The notes beneath the pieces are model-generated. The model saw nothing but the letters and a program-made list of their open reading frames with translations, was not told the origin of the DNA and did no database searches. The position numbers and the translations under genes were made by a program. 64,000 nt of DNA, taken from the NCBI GenBank assembly GCA_024867545.1, contig JANFNE010000028.1, positions 558,001 through 622,000 of the forward strand, written 5' to 3'. This stretch comes from Phytopythium helicoides. Its lineage: Eukaryota > Oomycota > Peronosporomycetes > Pythiales > Pythiaceae. Of this stretch, positions 1-9,594 are shown in pieces. Positions within the stretch are counted from its first letter, which is position 1. Every line of letters begins with the position of its first letter.

Positions 1-1440
1 TGAATGTTGATTGAAACTTTCATTTGTATCCTCGTGCCATTTCTCGCAGCAAATTGACAATTGTTGGGAAAACTCCCAGTATCACCATCTCACGTGCGTT
101 GTCTTCGTTCTAAACAAGGTCCACAGTGCCGCAGCTGCATTCTGTGAACGTCCTCATCTTTGTTGTCTAGGAGCTTCAACAAGAATGGAATGGCACCAGT
201 AGCTGCAATGATGGCTTGGTTTGATGGATCTAGTGCAAGTTCAGGAAGCGCTGTGGCTGTACCTTCCACAAAAATGTAAATTCTGCCTGGCCAATAGTCC
301 ATAAACAAGGGAACTGCTCCGAATGGCGAAAGAAAAAGCTGTCGATTAACTTCAGCACTCGTGGGCTCCACTAATGTGTGAATAGCGTGGTCTTTTTGAG
401 CTTCAGTACCACCGTGGGCCAAAGCGACAAGCAGTGTGATCGCACTGGCAGCAGTAATCGCAAGCTGGGCGCTCCGTGGTCTTGCGCCAGTCCTATGAGA
501 GCTTCCAAGGCTAGAGCTTCCAAGGCTTTGACTTTTCCATCTCCATCTTGAAGCAGCGCCACCAAGGCGTCGATCGTTCCTCCATCCAAAATGTGCTGCC
601 TCACAGATTCTTTGTCGCGGAGATCTTTCAGTGCCAGTGCTGCTACACTCTTCTGTTTGTAGCTGGCATCCCTTGTAAATTTTACCAGCAAAGACGCTGC
701 ATCAGCCTCAACAATAACTTTCGAATTGCTTTTTTCCTCTCCCAATTCGACTAATACTCCTGTGGCTTGCTCTTTCTGCCCACCATTTCCATTTCGAAGT
801 TAGGCAACAAAACAATTAAGCCCATTTGTCAAATGAGAAACTTTGTCTAAGTTGTTGCTAGATAAGATTGTGGAGCAATTCCGCAGCACTTGACTTCGCC
901 TTTTCTTCTCCGTTGACGAAAATATGGATTAGCTCAAGAATAGAGCACACACAAATTCAAAGTCATGCACAATGCGTTTACTTTGATTGTGCACAACCGC
1001 TCTAAAAACCAGGGAAACCGCTAACAGACTCGTGTTTTCATCATTCTTTGCGAGAGTCCACAGTGTCACCGCTGCATAATTTGCAACAGTATGATTTTTT
1101 ACTAACTGAATCAAACGAGAAACAGCTCCTGCTTTTGCAATAGGTATCTGGTTTGCTTAATCCAGTGCAGGATTTTTCAATGCATTGACCGCGTCCTTGA
1201 GGAGATTCTTGTTGTTGCTATGATGGGCCACTTTAACCATAACTGGACTTGCGCCTACTGATGTGAGCATGCTAGCCCCATCGCTAGTGATCGAGAGATG
1301 CGCAAATTGTATAGCACTTCGGTGTCACTTGCTATCTGGCTCGTATCACCGTTGAGAAGATATTTACCTCTGCAGACGCTCCACCTGCTCGAACATTAAT
1401 CTGCTGGGCTCCATCGCAACTCTTTAAATCCGTCAGTGAC
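1..1440 (-). pseudogene. Decayed armadillo-repeat gene, continues past left edge
   Basis: Minus-strand fragments in shifting frames keep ARM-repeat consensus. One segment (about 745-430) reads GTIDALVALLQDGDG followed by a leucine/alanine-rich helix. Another (about 420-130) contains AIIAATGAIPFLLKLL. A third (about 1114-1000) contains NYAAVTLWTLAKNDEN. Stops and frameshifts separate them and no fragment exceeds about 125 codons, so this looks like the wreck of a long ARM gene rather than several small genes. The style resembles the ARM part of the 35.2-44.5 kb gene. It lies just downstream of the intact ARM gene of module copy 1. The true 3' end is outside the window. An intron-rich living gene is the alternative, but frames change within repeats without convincing splice sites. 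Confidence 0.6.
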
Positions 1441-1599
1441 GCAACAGCAAAGATTTTCCTGCTAGTGGTTTATTCGCGTGCGAACTCCAGCAGCACAGGA
1501 ATAATGCCTGCATCTTCGAGTCCAGACTGTACATCATCGTTTTCTGTTAACTTCAGTATATGATCTTCAGTATGTTTTTGCTGCCCCCTCTAAGCACCT

Positions 1600-2025
1600 T
1601 GATAAAGCAAAAAAGCTCCATAGAACTTTTCTCAACAGCCATCTTGTCGATAGCACGTTGACACACTAGGGTACCTACGCCCTCATCAACAGTGTGGGTT
1701 GTCCTGGGAAGATAATCAGCTGAACACCAAATGCTTGCCATCAATCCTCAACGGAAAGCCCATCTATTCCTGCTTGTATCTATCTACAGCAATCCCCAAC
1801 AAATATCATGCGTTCGTTGCGAAATCGCAGTATGCAACACTAGATTAGATTGCGATCCAAAGTGGCAAACAAGATGGTTTCACAGTGAGAAAAGTTTGAG
1901 TCTGACAATCTTTGGCGCGCCTTCTTGAAGTCTATCGATTCTGTCAACTCGCACATCAATCGAGTAATCGTTCTCATTGGTATAAGTATGAACAATGGTG
2001 AACTCGCTGTACTTGTCAGTTGGCG
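1600..2025 (-). repeat. 3' flank of module copy 1, shared with copy 3
   Basis: This non-coding stretch downstream of the ARM gene aligns by eye with about 55840-56241, the flank of module copy 3 in the same orientation. Shared landmarks include the run around TCATCAACAGTGTGGGTT (copy 3 has CTCGTCAACAGTGTGGGTT) and the CAACGGAAAGCCCAT block. It shows that the duplicated unit extends past the ARM stop codon. No intact gene is seen between 1440 and 2025. Confidence 0.7.
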
Positions 2026-4146
2026 CTACTGCCAGCAAAACTTTAGGTCACTTTGCAACTGTCCTAATGCTTCCTTCCACCCATTTGACTCGATTGTTGT
2101 CTTGGTATTTACATCCTCCATCAGAGCCTCGAGAATTTTTACTGCTTTCTTTCGCTTGTCAGTTGCTAGGTCGGAATCACCAACGATACTGATCAATACT
2201 GGAACTGCACCAGCGGATGCAATCAGCGGTTTGTTCTCAGAATACACAGCTAATAGCTCCAATGGCTCAAGGGCTAACGCCATTACATCGGCGCGCGCAT
2301 TCCTCATCAATTCAACCAGCGGTTCTAGAGCGCCGTGTGCCACGACCAAAGTACCCAATCCATCATCCTTCGCAAGACGCTTGAGGAGCGAAAGAGCCTT
2401 CGCTCGAGTTTTATCACAGCTGTAGCACGATGCCAACTTCGGAATTACACCTAATGTGACGACTGTCTTCCGATTATCCACGTTGCCACAAATGTTGAAC
2501 AGCGTGGACGTCGCAGCATAGCGTTGGTGCCAATTACTATCTTCCATCAGGGGAATAAGGCATTCGATCGCACCAGCCGCCGCAATCATGACCTTGTTCT
2601 CAGGGATGATCGACACGTTCTGTACAGCTAGCGTGCCTTCCAGCTTTTCTTCTGGTGTGCTCCCATCTCGTAGAAAATCAACTAAGACCGGAATCCCTCC
2701 CTCAGTCGCGATCGCCTTCTCATTTTCTTCATCGAGTGCAAGACTCTTGAGCAATTTTACAGCCGCGAATCGATGGGCTCCTCGGTAATCTCGAGCGATC
2801 TTTATCAAGACAGGAATGCCCTCAGTTCCTGCGACAAGCCTCTTGTTGACCTTTTCTTTTAGCAGCAACTTCGATAGCACATTCATCGCCATAAGTTTGT
2901 TCTCATCGTTTCCGTCGTTTGTGACAGTCACCAACGCCTCTATATCGGCAGAAGAAACAGGTAAACCGCATTGACCATCCGTCCAATCGATGTTCGTGAG
3001 AGCTGAACCACCTCGTATTGCATCTTCTTGACACTCACTTTGGGCCATCACCAGTAGAGCTCGCAAACCTCCAGCTGACAAAATGGAAGATCTGTCACTG
3101 GTTTGGGCGGCAAGCAACTCCAGCACATCTACCGCTTTTCGTCGTGCTGCTCCTTGATCCCATTCAATCACCTCCACCAAGCTTGGTATACCTCTTGCGT
3201 CTTTGAAACCTTTCTGATAGTCCGGGTCACCACGCAATTTGACCAAAGTCATCATCAAGTCCATTATACTATCCCCAACAGCGTCGTCGCTCTCACGAAT
3301 TAGTTCGAACATCATTGGCACCGACGAGATGATATCAACCGTGTCCACAATGTCACCATCTTCAATCATCAACAGCAAAACCTGTGTGATCTGACCAAAT
3401 ACACCCGATGAAACAATCAGCAACCTGCCAGTCTCCGTCTGAACCAGATTCCACAACGCAGCAGCCGCTCGACGTTGTTGTCCGTCGTCTTGATCTTGGA
3501 GGAGGTTCAACAGTGGTGGAACGGCTCCGGCACGTACAAGTAGCGTACACAGCGTAGAAACTCTCGAAAGCTTCATGATCAATATCGCCGCTCGCTCCTT
3601 GTCGGACTGGTGTCCATTCCGAAGGTTGTCAACGACAGGAGTGAAGGTACGCGGTGACGCAGCCAATGGTGCGTACTCACTGTCTTCCACCAACTCGCAT
3701 AGGACATCAATCGCAATATCAGCAGCGTTTGCTTCGTCGTTGTCGTCGTTGCTGACGCTGTTGCAAAACAGCATGACTAGGCTTGAAATACCGCTCGCCG
3801 TGTTGATCAGATCACCCGCGTCGTCGTCACGAGACAGCTTCGTGAGAGTCCTGGTTACAGATGCTCGCGTTACCCTGTCGCTGATCCTGTACAGCTCAAT
3901 CGCACCAGCAATGCGGTGTATATCTGTTCGCTCCCCATCGCCGAGCTCCAAACTCGGTACTTCTGCCTTCTCGTCCATTGAGTTCCTGGGTTTCGTCTCG
4001 GAGCTCGGGAGGGATTTCTCCAATTCCAAGGCGCTCGCATCCGTGTCTTCATCGGAGGCAATGGGGAGGGCGTCGACGCAGTTGTTTGAGGCGCGAGGGG
4101 GCAACAAGTCGCTTCTGTCCGCTGCAGGACGTGCTGCTTGCTCCAT
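2026..4146 (-). CDS. Armadillo-repeat protein, module copy 1 (intact)
   Basis: Single-exon gene of about 706 codons. The N-terminus is acidic and low-complexity (residues 1-90). The rest is back-to-back ARM/HEAT-like helices with typical signatures such as GAVPPLLNLLQD, GGIPVLVDFLRDG and AAGAIECLIPLMED. ARM solenoids bind protein partners; no catalytic motif is seen. I chose the ATG at 4146 (MEQAARPAADR) because the two paralogues at 46617 and 58371 begin there, although the frame is open to an ATG at 4209. It is divergent from the ankyrin gene at 4340, with about 193 bp between start codons. Its C-terminus (ending KFCWQ) differs from the paralogues (ending FADSSDY). The partner and function are unknown. 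Confidence 0.85.
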   Translation of the reverse strand: MEQAARPAADRSDLLPPRASNNCVDALPIASDEDTDASALELEKSLPSSETKPRNSMDEKAEVPSLELGDGERTDIHRIAGAIELYRISDRVTRASVTRTLTKLSRDDDAGDLINTASGISSLVMLFCNSVSNDDNDEANAADIAIDVLCELVEDSEYAPLAASPRTFTPVVDNLRNGHQSDKERAAILIMKLSRVSTLCTLLVRAGAVPPLLNLLQDQDDGQQRRAAAALWNLVQTETGRLLIVSSGVFGQITQVLLLMIEDGDIVDTVDIISSVPMMFELIRESDDAVGDSIMDLMMTLVKLRGDPDYQKGFKDARGIPSLVEVIEWDQGAARRKAVDVLELLAAQTSDRSSILSAGGLRALLVMAQSECQEDAIRGGSALTNIDWTDGQCGLPVSSADIEALVTVTNDGNDENKLMAMNVLSKLLLKEKVNKRLVAGTEGIPVLIKIARDYRGAHRFAAVKLLKSLALDEENEKAIATEGGIPVLVDFLRDGSTPEEKLEGTLAVQNVSIIPENKVMIAAAGAIECLIPLMEDSNWHQRYAATSTLFNICGNVDNRKTVVTLGVIPKLASCYSCDKTRAKALSLLKRLAKDDGLGTLVVAHGALEPLVELMRNARADVMALALEPLELLAVYSENKPLIASAGAVPVLISIVGDSDLATDKRKKAVKILEALMEDVNTKTTIESNGWKEALGQLQSDLKFCWQ

Positions 4147-4339
4147 TGCGCTCCAGCTCCAAACTGGCTGAGGTCTCAGCAGGTCTGTGAGATACCTAGG
4201 TTCAGACACCTTCGTCCGTTCGGCTACACATCATTCGTGAAAGTGAACCCATTGGTTCTCCGAGTTCATGTTCACACGTTTTCTTGTGGTTTGCCCGCTC
4301 ACTTCGTATTCGTCCTGATGGACTCGACGATTCGTCCTG
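4147..4339. promoter_or_regulatory. Shared divergent promoter of the ARM and ANK genes, copy 1
   Basis: The two start codons are only about 193 bp apart and point away from each other, so both promoters must lie here. The core GTGAAAGTGAACCCATTG is recognisable in the matching intervals of copies 2 and 3. ATTGG within it is an inverted CCAAT box. A 22-bp tandem duplication (4308-4329 and 4330-4351) covers the ANK start and creates an extra ATG upstream. Confidence 0.6.
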
Positions 4340-4351
4340 ATGGACTCGACT
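4308..4351 (+). repeat. 22-bp tandem duplication over the ANK start codon
   Basis: Two copies of a 22-base unit (ATTCGTCCTGATGGACTCG plus three bases) lie head to tail and differ only in the last base. Each copy carries one ATG, at 4318 and 4340. As 22 is not a multiple of three, the first ATG opens a different frame that ends at 4473 (51 codons), overlapping the real ankyrin ORF. Copies 2 and 3 show only one unit, so the duplication is specific to copy 1. Confidence 0.85.
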
Positions 4352-5908
4352 CCGCAGCGGAAGAAGGCGAAGACCACGGCAGAATCGAGTGCGGAGGAGG
4401 CGCGTGGAGACGGCTCTCAAAGTCGAAACGACTACGACGTCACAGTCAGCGAAGAAAACGAGGGAGATTATGACTGCAGTGAGGACGAAGCAGAGGCGTT
4501 GGGTCGTGCAGCGGGAAACGGACAGTTGGACGTGGTGCAGCAACTTGTTGACCGAGGTGCCGATGTGAACGTCACCAACAGCAGTGGATTGACCGCTTTG
4601 ATGCGGGCTGCAGCCAACGGACACTTGGATATGGTTCAGTTGCTTATTGACAAAGGCGCAAACGTCAAGGTCGCGGATTTCGACGAAGGGCGTACAGCCT
4701 TGTTCCGAGCAGCGAGTCAAGGCCACATGGACATCGTCCAGTATCTTGTTGACTGCGGTGAGGAAGATGTGAATGCCTCGGACTGGCTGGGGCGGACGGT
4801 GCTGATGCACGCTCTGGAATTTGGCCAATTCGATATTGTTCGATACCTCGTTGACCACGGCGCAGATGTGAACGCCGTTACCAAGGACGGGTGGACTGCG
4901 TCCATTTACGCTGGATTCCGTGGTGACTTCGAGATTATCCGATATTTCATCGACAACGGTGCAGATGTGAACGCGAGTTCCGAAAGCGGATGGACTGTAT
5001 TGATGAGTACTGCACATTCCGGTAACCTGGAAGATGTCCGATACTTGGTTGAGAATGGTGCAGACGTCAATGCTGCAGATAACGAAGGGTGGACTGCATT
5101 ATGTTTCTCTGCTGGAGCTGGGCACCTGAACGTCGTGCAGTATCTCATCGATCAAGGTGCCGACGTGGATGGTGGTTTGCGCAATGGAATGTCGGCTTTG
5201 ATGAGCGCTGTGAACCAAGATCAGTTGGAGGTTGTCCAGTTTCTAGTCGATTACGGCGTGGATGTGAACTTTACTGATCGCAACGGACACACAGCCTTGA
5301 TGTATGCTATTGAGCGCGGCGATATTGCGGTTGTTCGGTATCTCATCGGCTGCGGAGCGAACGTGAATGCTGAAGATGGGACAGGAAAAACTATGTTGAC
5401 ACTGGCTACCAGGGCTCGAGTTTCTAGTTCGTACACTTCAACTATCCAATGCATCGTTGAGCATGGTGCAGACGTCAATATCGCTGAACGCGATGGAATG
5501 ACGGCTTTGATGTTGGCATCTAGCAGAGCCCAACTCGATACGGTCAAATATCTGGTTCAACATGGCGCTGATGTCAATGCCACTGACAGTGCTGGACAGA
5601 ATGTATTGATGAAAGCTGCAAGCGTCCCTCACATGGCGGGCACCGACTTTTATCTGCCTTCCAACAGAAGAAGTATCATTAGATATCTCGTTGAATATGG
5701 TGCTGATGTCAATGCCGTTGATAACAACGGACAGACGGCCTTGATCTTGGCCGCAAGAAGCGGCCATTTGGACATGACTGAGTGCATCCTTCACTGCGGC
5801 GCTGACATTAACGCGCATGGGAACAGCGGGTGGTCAACGGTGGAGGCGGCAGTTGCTGAAGGCAATTGGGAGTCGGTTCAACGCCTCTTAGAGCGCGGCT
5901 TCGCCTAA
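4340..5908 (+). CDS. Ankyrin-repeat protein, module copy 1 (intact)
   Basis: Single-exon gene, 522 codons. After an acidic, Ser-rich N-terminus (residues 1-50) it consists of roughly 13 ankyrin repeats with regular cores such as GLTALMRAAANGHLDMVQLL and DRGADVNV. It ends shortly after the last repeat (LLERGFA). There is no signal peptide, membrane segment or enzymatic domain, so it is probably a cytosolic interaction scaffold. It is head to head with the ARM gene. The paralogues at 44.9-46.4 kb and 58.5-59.9 kb are pseudogenes, which makes this the only intact member of its kind in the window. An out-of-frame upstream ATG at 4318 may reduce initiation. Confidence 0.9.
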   Translation: MDSTPQRKKAKTTAESSAEEARGDGSQSRNDYDVTVSEENEGDYDCSEDEAEALGRAAGNGQLDVVQQLVDRGADVNVTNSSGLTALMRAAANGHLDMVQLLIDKGANVKVADFDEGRTALFRAASQGHMDIVQYLVDCGEEDVNASDWLGRTVLMHALEFGQFDIVRYLVDHGADVNAVTKDGWTASIYAGFRGDFEIIRYFIDNGADVNASSESGWTVLMSTAHSGNLEDVRYLVENGADVNAADNEGWTALCFSAGAGHLNVVQYLIDQGADVDGGLRNGMSALMSAVNQDQLEVVQFLVDYGVDVNFTDRNGHTALMYAIERGDIAVVRYLIGCGANVNAEDGTGKTMLTLATRARVSSSYTSTIQCIVEHGADVNIAERDGMTALMLASSRAQLDTVKYLVQHGADVNATDSAGQNVLMKAASVPHMAGTDFYLPSNRRSIIRYLVEYGADVNAVDNNGQTALILAARSGHLDMTECILHCGADINAHGNSGWSTVEAAVAEGNWESVQRLLERGFA

Positions 5909-6237
5909 GACTGCTGAAAATTCGTGTTGCAACGTTGATTTGGGCTCCTGGAGATCGCACAGCTCCTCGTCGATGAAGACGTGCACGGGATTGCGCTGGC
6001 CATAACAGTATATGTGCACTGATGTGAACAAGAACAGCTTAGGCGATGACCAGTGAGTTGTTGGCAATGGTCCACAGTTCAATGATAGGAACGCCCGCAA
6101 AGTCTCTGCATTACTTCTAGCAATGATCGGGCACGTTCAGGTAACGAGAATCAAAGAAAAGAAAAAAATCTAAAAGAGGTTACCGCTAAGAGCTGCAAAT
6201 CACGATCACGAGGAAGTTGCTTGTGCAAATCAACTCG
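5909..6237 (+). repeat. 3' flank of ANK gene, homologous to 44.7-45.06 kb
   Basis: No gene is seen. The reverse complement matches the stretch after the kinase-ARM gene. Shared pieces are TCCTCGTGATCGTGAT (6205-6220 region versus 44730 region), a T-rich tract before CTTTG, GCCCGATCAT followed by GCTAGAA, and the degenerate coding-like segment around 5940-6010. This proves that the duplicated unit runs from the ANK gene into the 3' side of a kinase-ARM gene. Confidence 0.75.
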
Positions 6238-6460
6238 GACACGGCGGTAGCTTTCCCTTCTTGACATGGAAATTGACAGCTGCATCCGGCATGCTGTTTC
6301 CCCACGGAAACGACCCGCTCCCGACCTCGATCATCGTCATCGCAAAAAAATCGCAAACGACGCCGGCTGACCTGGCTTGCCTCTAGAAGGGAGACATTCA
6401 GGAGCCTTCCTGCTCCAACTGCTCCCTCCTCTTGACCTGTCAAACCACGAGTCCTCGTCC
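6238..6460 (-). pseudogene. Fragment of a TKL kinase domain (activation loop to subdomain X)
   Basis: Read on the minus strand, this segment matches the active kinase domain of the gene at 35211-44519, roughly nucleotides 37735-38000. Recognisable pieces lie in two frames: EEGAVGA, then APECLPSRGKPGQPASFA, then a frame giving the counterpart of SGSFPWGNSMPDAAV and KKGKL. At least two short deletions break the frame: one removes the GAYRWK codons and one part of SDVYSF. The 3' end of the fragment is joined directly to sequence that in copy 2 lies after the kinase-ARM stop codon. A large deletion therefore seems to have removed the rest of the kinase and the whole ARM array. Confidence 0.85.
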
Positions 6461-6549
6461 ATTCCTCTCCATGTCGCCCGCCCTTCATGAAGGAGGCAGT
6501 ACCCTGTCTGCGTACCCCTGGTTACTCCTCCACAAGTGACCTCGCCGCA

Positions 6550-9078
6550 ATGGCTGGCGGCAATGGCGAGCCCAAGGTGATGGCGGCGCCGCGCGACGCT
6601 CCGCAGCGGCAGCAGCAACAACAAGAGCAGCAGCAGCAACAAGAACAGGAGGAGGAGGAGGAGCAGGTGGCCGAGTTCGAGGTGGAGCTGACGGACGCGC
6701 AGACGTGGGCCGTCAACTTCTACGAGTGCGCGGCCGAGGGCGACCGCGAGTGCCTCGAGGAGATCCTGGACAGCGGCAAGGTCGCCGTGGACGCCGTGGA
6801 CGTCGACGGCTTCTCGGCGCTCATGATCGCGGCCGCAGAGGGACACGCGCAGGTCGTGCACGCGCTGCTCGATAGAGGCGCAGACACGGCCGTGCGAACC
6901 CACGAGCTGCGATCCACGGCGCTCCACTTCGCGGCCAAGCACGGAGACGCCGACATCGTCGAGGCCATTTGCGCCAAGACCGAGAGCGTCGACTGCTGGA
7001 ACGCCAACGAGGGTAGGCGCCGCGTATATGCGAGCTGCTGCAAACGAGGGCTCACGCAAGTGATTAATGCGCAGACACGCCGCTGATATGGGCGTGCATC
7101 GAAGGGCGGTTGGAGGCGGCGCGCGTGCTGCTGGCGCACGGAGCCGACGTCAAGGCGGTCAACCACTACGGCGCGCCAGCTCTGCTCTGCGCGGTCATGA
7201 TCGGCGAGAACCCGGACGAGGACGACAGCGACCACAACCGCTCGGAGATTGTCAAGCTGCTGCTCGAGAAGTGCGTGCGTCATGGCTTCCCATGCACCAA
7301 CTAATTTTTGATATTCATGCAATGTTTGTAATTCGTGCAGGGATCGAGCGCTCGTCAATTTTCAAGACCGTGAAGGCAGCACTGCAATGCACTTGGCCGC
7401 ATCGTGTGGGTACCTCGAGTGCGTCAAGACTTTGTTGAGCTATGGCGCGGACATTACACTCCGCAATGCGATTGGTCAGACACCACTAGAAGAAGCCGAA
7501 CAATCGGGCTTGAACGGAAGCGAAAAGTGTGTCGCCCACCTACGAGTCGTATGGCGTCAGCTGGAAGAGGAAGCGGCATCACGAATGCTCGCCATGCTAG
7601 AGTTGGAGGAAAGTGCCACAGGCACCTCCGAAACGAGTCGCACTGGCAACAAAAAGTCCAAGAAGAAGCACAAGCATAAGAATGGGAAGCGGAAGTCCGG
7701 GGCTGTGAAATCCACTGCTCCTGATGCCGTGAACAGTAATAACAGTCACGAAATGACGGAAGATACTTCGCGCCTGAGTGCAGTTGAGGCGACAGAGGAA
7801 GATTCCGATGAAGATGGCGACGACAACGATGGAAAGAAGTATGCTGCCGAAAGCAAGAATAATGTGGTTAATGAGAGCTTAGACGAAGACAGCAAGCACA
7901 ACTCCGAGCACAGTCCGAGTCAAAACAACTCAACAAACAATGCGGAAAGTACGCTGGCATCTACAGGTGTGTGGACGACCGTGGGTCGAAAACATCGTGG
8001 TGGATCAGTTCCGGCTTCGAACAGTGCCGATTCGGAGCTGCATCGACACAACCAGAAGTCACCACCGAAGAAGATTGCAACTCATCAGAGGGTTCAACCT
8101 CCAAGGCAGCCTCGTGTAGCTGTTCCGAACGCAAGCCTCCCAATCTCCAAGGCAACGGCAAGTAATCTGGCACCGCCGACGGTGGTCTCTTCTATCGCAG
8201 CCAGTGTTCAACCAGGACCAAGCACCTCTAGTCTTAGGCGACGTGACAAGGCCGCCCCATGGTCGAAGCCAATTGACACTGAAGCCAATCTTACCAGTTC
8301 AACACCTACAGCACCAGCTGCGAACTCAGCCTCTGTCGATGAACAAATCCTGTCGTCGGTGCCACCATCCAGCCATACGAATATCGGTCAAGTCTCTTCA
8401 GCACTTTGGCACACACCCATTCAACCGACCACCTTGACCGGCACGATTGGTCTGCCCACTTCTTCCTCCTCCTTTATGTCGGCGTCTCGTTCCCAGTATT
8501 CTGCTCCAGTCTCCATGAGTGCACCACTCACCACTAGCCGGCTCATCTGGCGGCAAGGGCACCACCCTAGTCACTACTACCACTACCAGCAACACCACCA
8601 ATATCCAACACGGGTGGGTATGTATGGGCCTCCAATGACTGCTCAGGATGCTACTGCACGATGGATTGGCAAGCTAGATCTCGGAAACCCCACGGTCGCA
8701 GACACCATGGCGTTGCTAGCGTGCGGCTTATGCGGAGAGCTGGTCGATGACAACCTACAGTGCAGCAGCGGTGCGGATGGGGGTGATAGTTCGAGCCGTA
8801 TCTGCACGCAGCTGTACTGTTCGTTGTGTGTTCTACGGATGGGTGCCAGCTCCGAGCGGTTCACGTGCGTCAAGTGCCGTCAAGAGGTTTCCCGCGCATC
8901 CATGAGGCGAAATGAGTTTGCGCAACAACAGGCTGCGTCTATAGCGCTCTCTATCCGTCACGGTCAAGACAACGGGAACTTAACGACGCATGCGAACAGT
9001 AGCAGTCATGGCTCATCGTTATCTGGCGCAGATATACAACGAGCTCTTTTCGAGCGGTACCGCGAGCCGAAGCTGTAG
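6550..9078 (+). CDS. Ankyrin-repeat protein with C-terminal Cys cluster (three exons)
   Basis: Exons 6550-7012, 7075-7270 and 7341-9078 join in frame (GAG-G/AC and AA/G) to give about 798 residues; introns are 62 and 70 nt with GT-AG ends. Order: Gln/Glu-rich tract (residues 18-40, CAG/GAG repeats), ankyrin repeats (about 55-290, e.g. GFSALMIAAAEGHAQVVHAL), a Lys/Ser-rich linker with KKSKKKHKHKNGKRK (possible nuclear signal), a long Ser/Pro/Thr-rich disordered middle, and near the C-terminus paired cysteines CGLC, YCSLC, CVKC. These resemble a RING-type zinc site but the usual His ligand is not obvious, so ubiquitin ligase activity is only a suggestion. A coding-looking ORF in another frame follows at once (9081-9314) and may be the real C-terminus. 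Confidence 0.8.
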
Positions 9079-9080
9079 AC

Positions 9081-9314
9081 TTGCGCGCGTGCGACCTGGT
9101 TCCTGGAGTTGCTGATCTGGCAGCTATGAGCAACGGGCAGCTTGAAGTGTTAGACGAGGCTCACGCCGCTGCTCGGCAAACGATTGTCGATCAGATGGTG
9201 GCAAATGCTCGGTCAGTTGAGCGTGAGCAGATGCTGGAGTGGCTCAAGCTCCACCGCGTATCGTACCCATCATTGTCGTCGTCGGGCACAGACCTGTGGC
9301 GGCCGCAGCAATGA
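9081..9314 (+). other. Coding-looking tail in a shifted frame after the ANK/Cys gene
   Basis: Right after the stop at 9078, a different frame reads a helical, charged segment (LAAMSNGQLEVLDEAHAAAR, then QMLEWLKLHRVSY) to a stop at 9314. It has no clear own promoter space; the first in-frame ATG is at about 9126. The composition suggests it is the end of the preceding gene reached by a small unrecognised intron or a one-base break, not an independent gene. Confidence 0.45.
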
Positions 9315-9594
9315 CGGTGAAGGCACATTGAATGAATAGCGATAGATAGATGGTGATCGTGTTATGATATACTGGTTGTGTATCTGTGTCACTTGCAAAG
9401 GAGAACAGGTGCCTTCTTTGGTCGGGAGCCATGGTGTGATGGATCCCGACGGCACCGGGCTATAATCATAGGTGTCGGTCGTGTGAAGTTGGCTGTGATG
9501 ATGTCGTCGTCGTGGTGGCGTTCGTCGATTGATCCGAGCACATTAGCCGCGAGCTCCAGTCGCACGCGGCCTCGATTGTCTATGCGTTGCGTCC

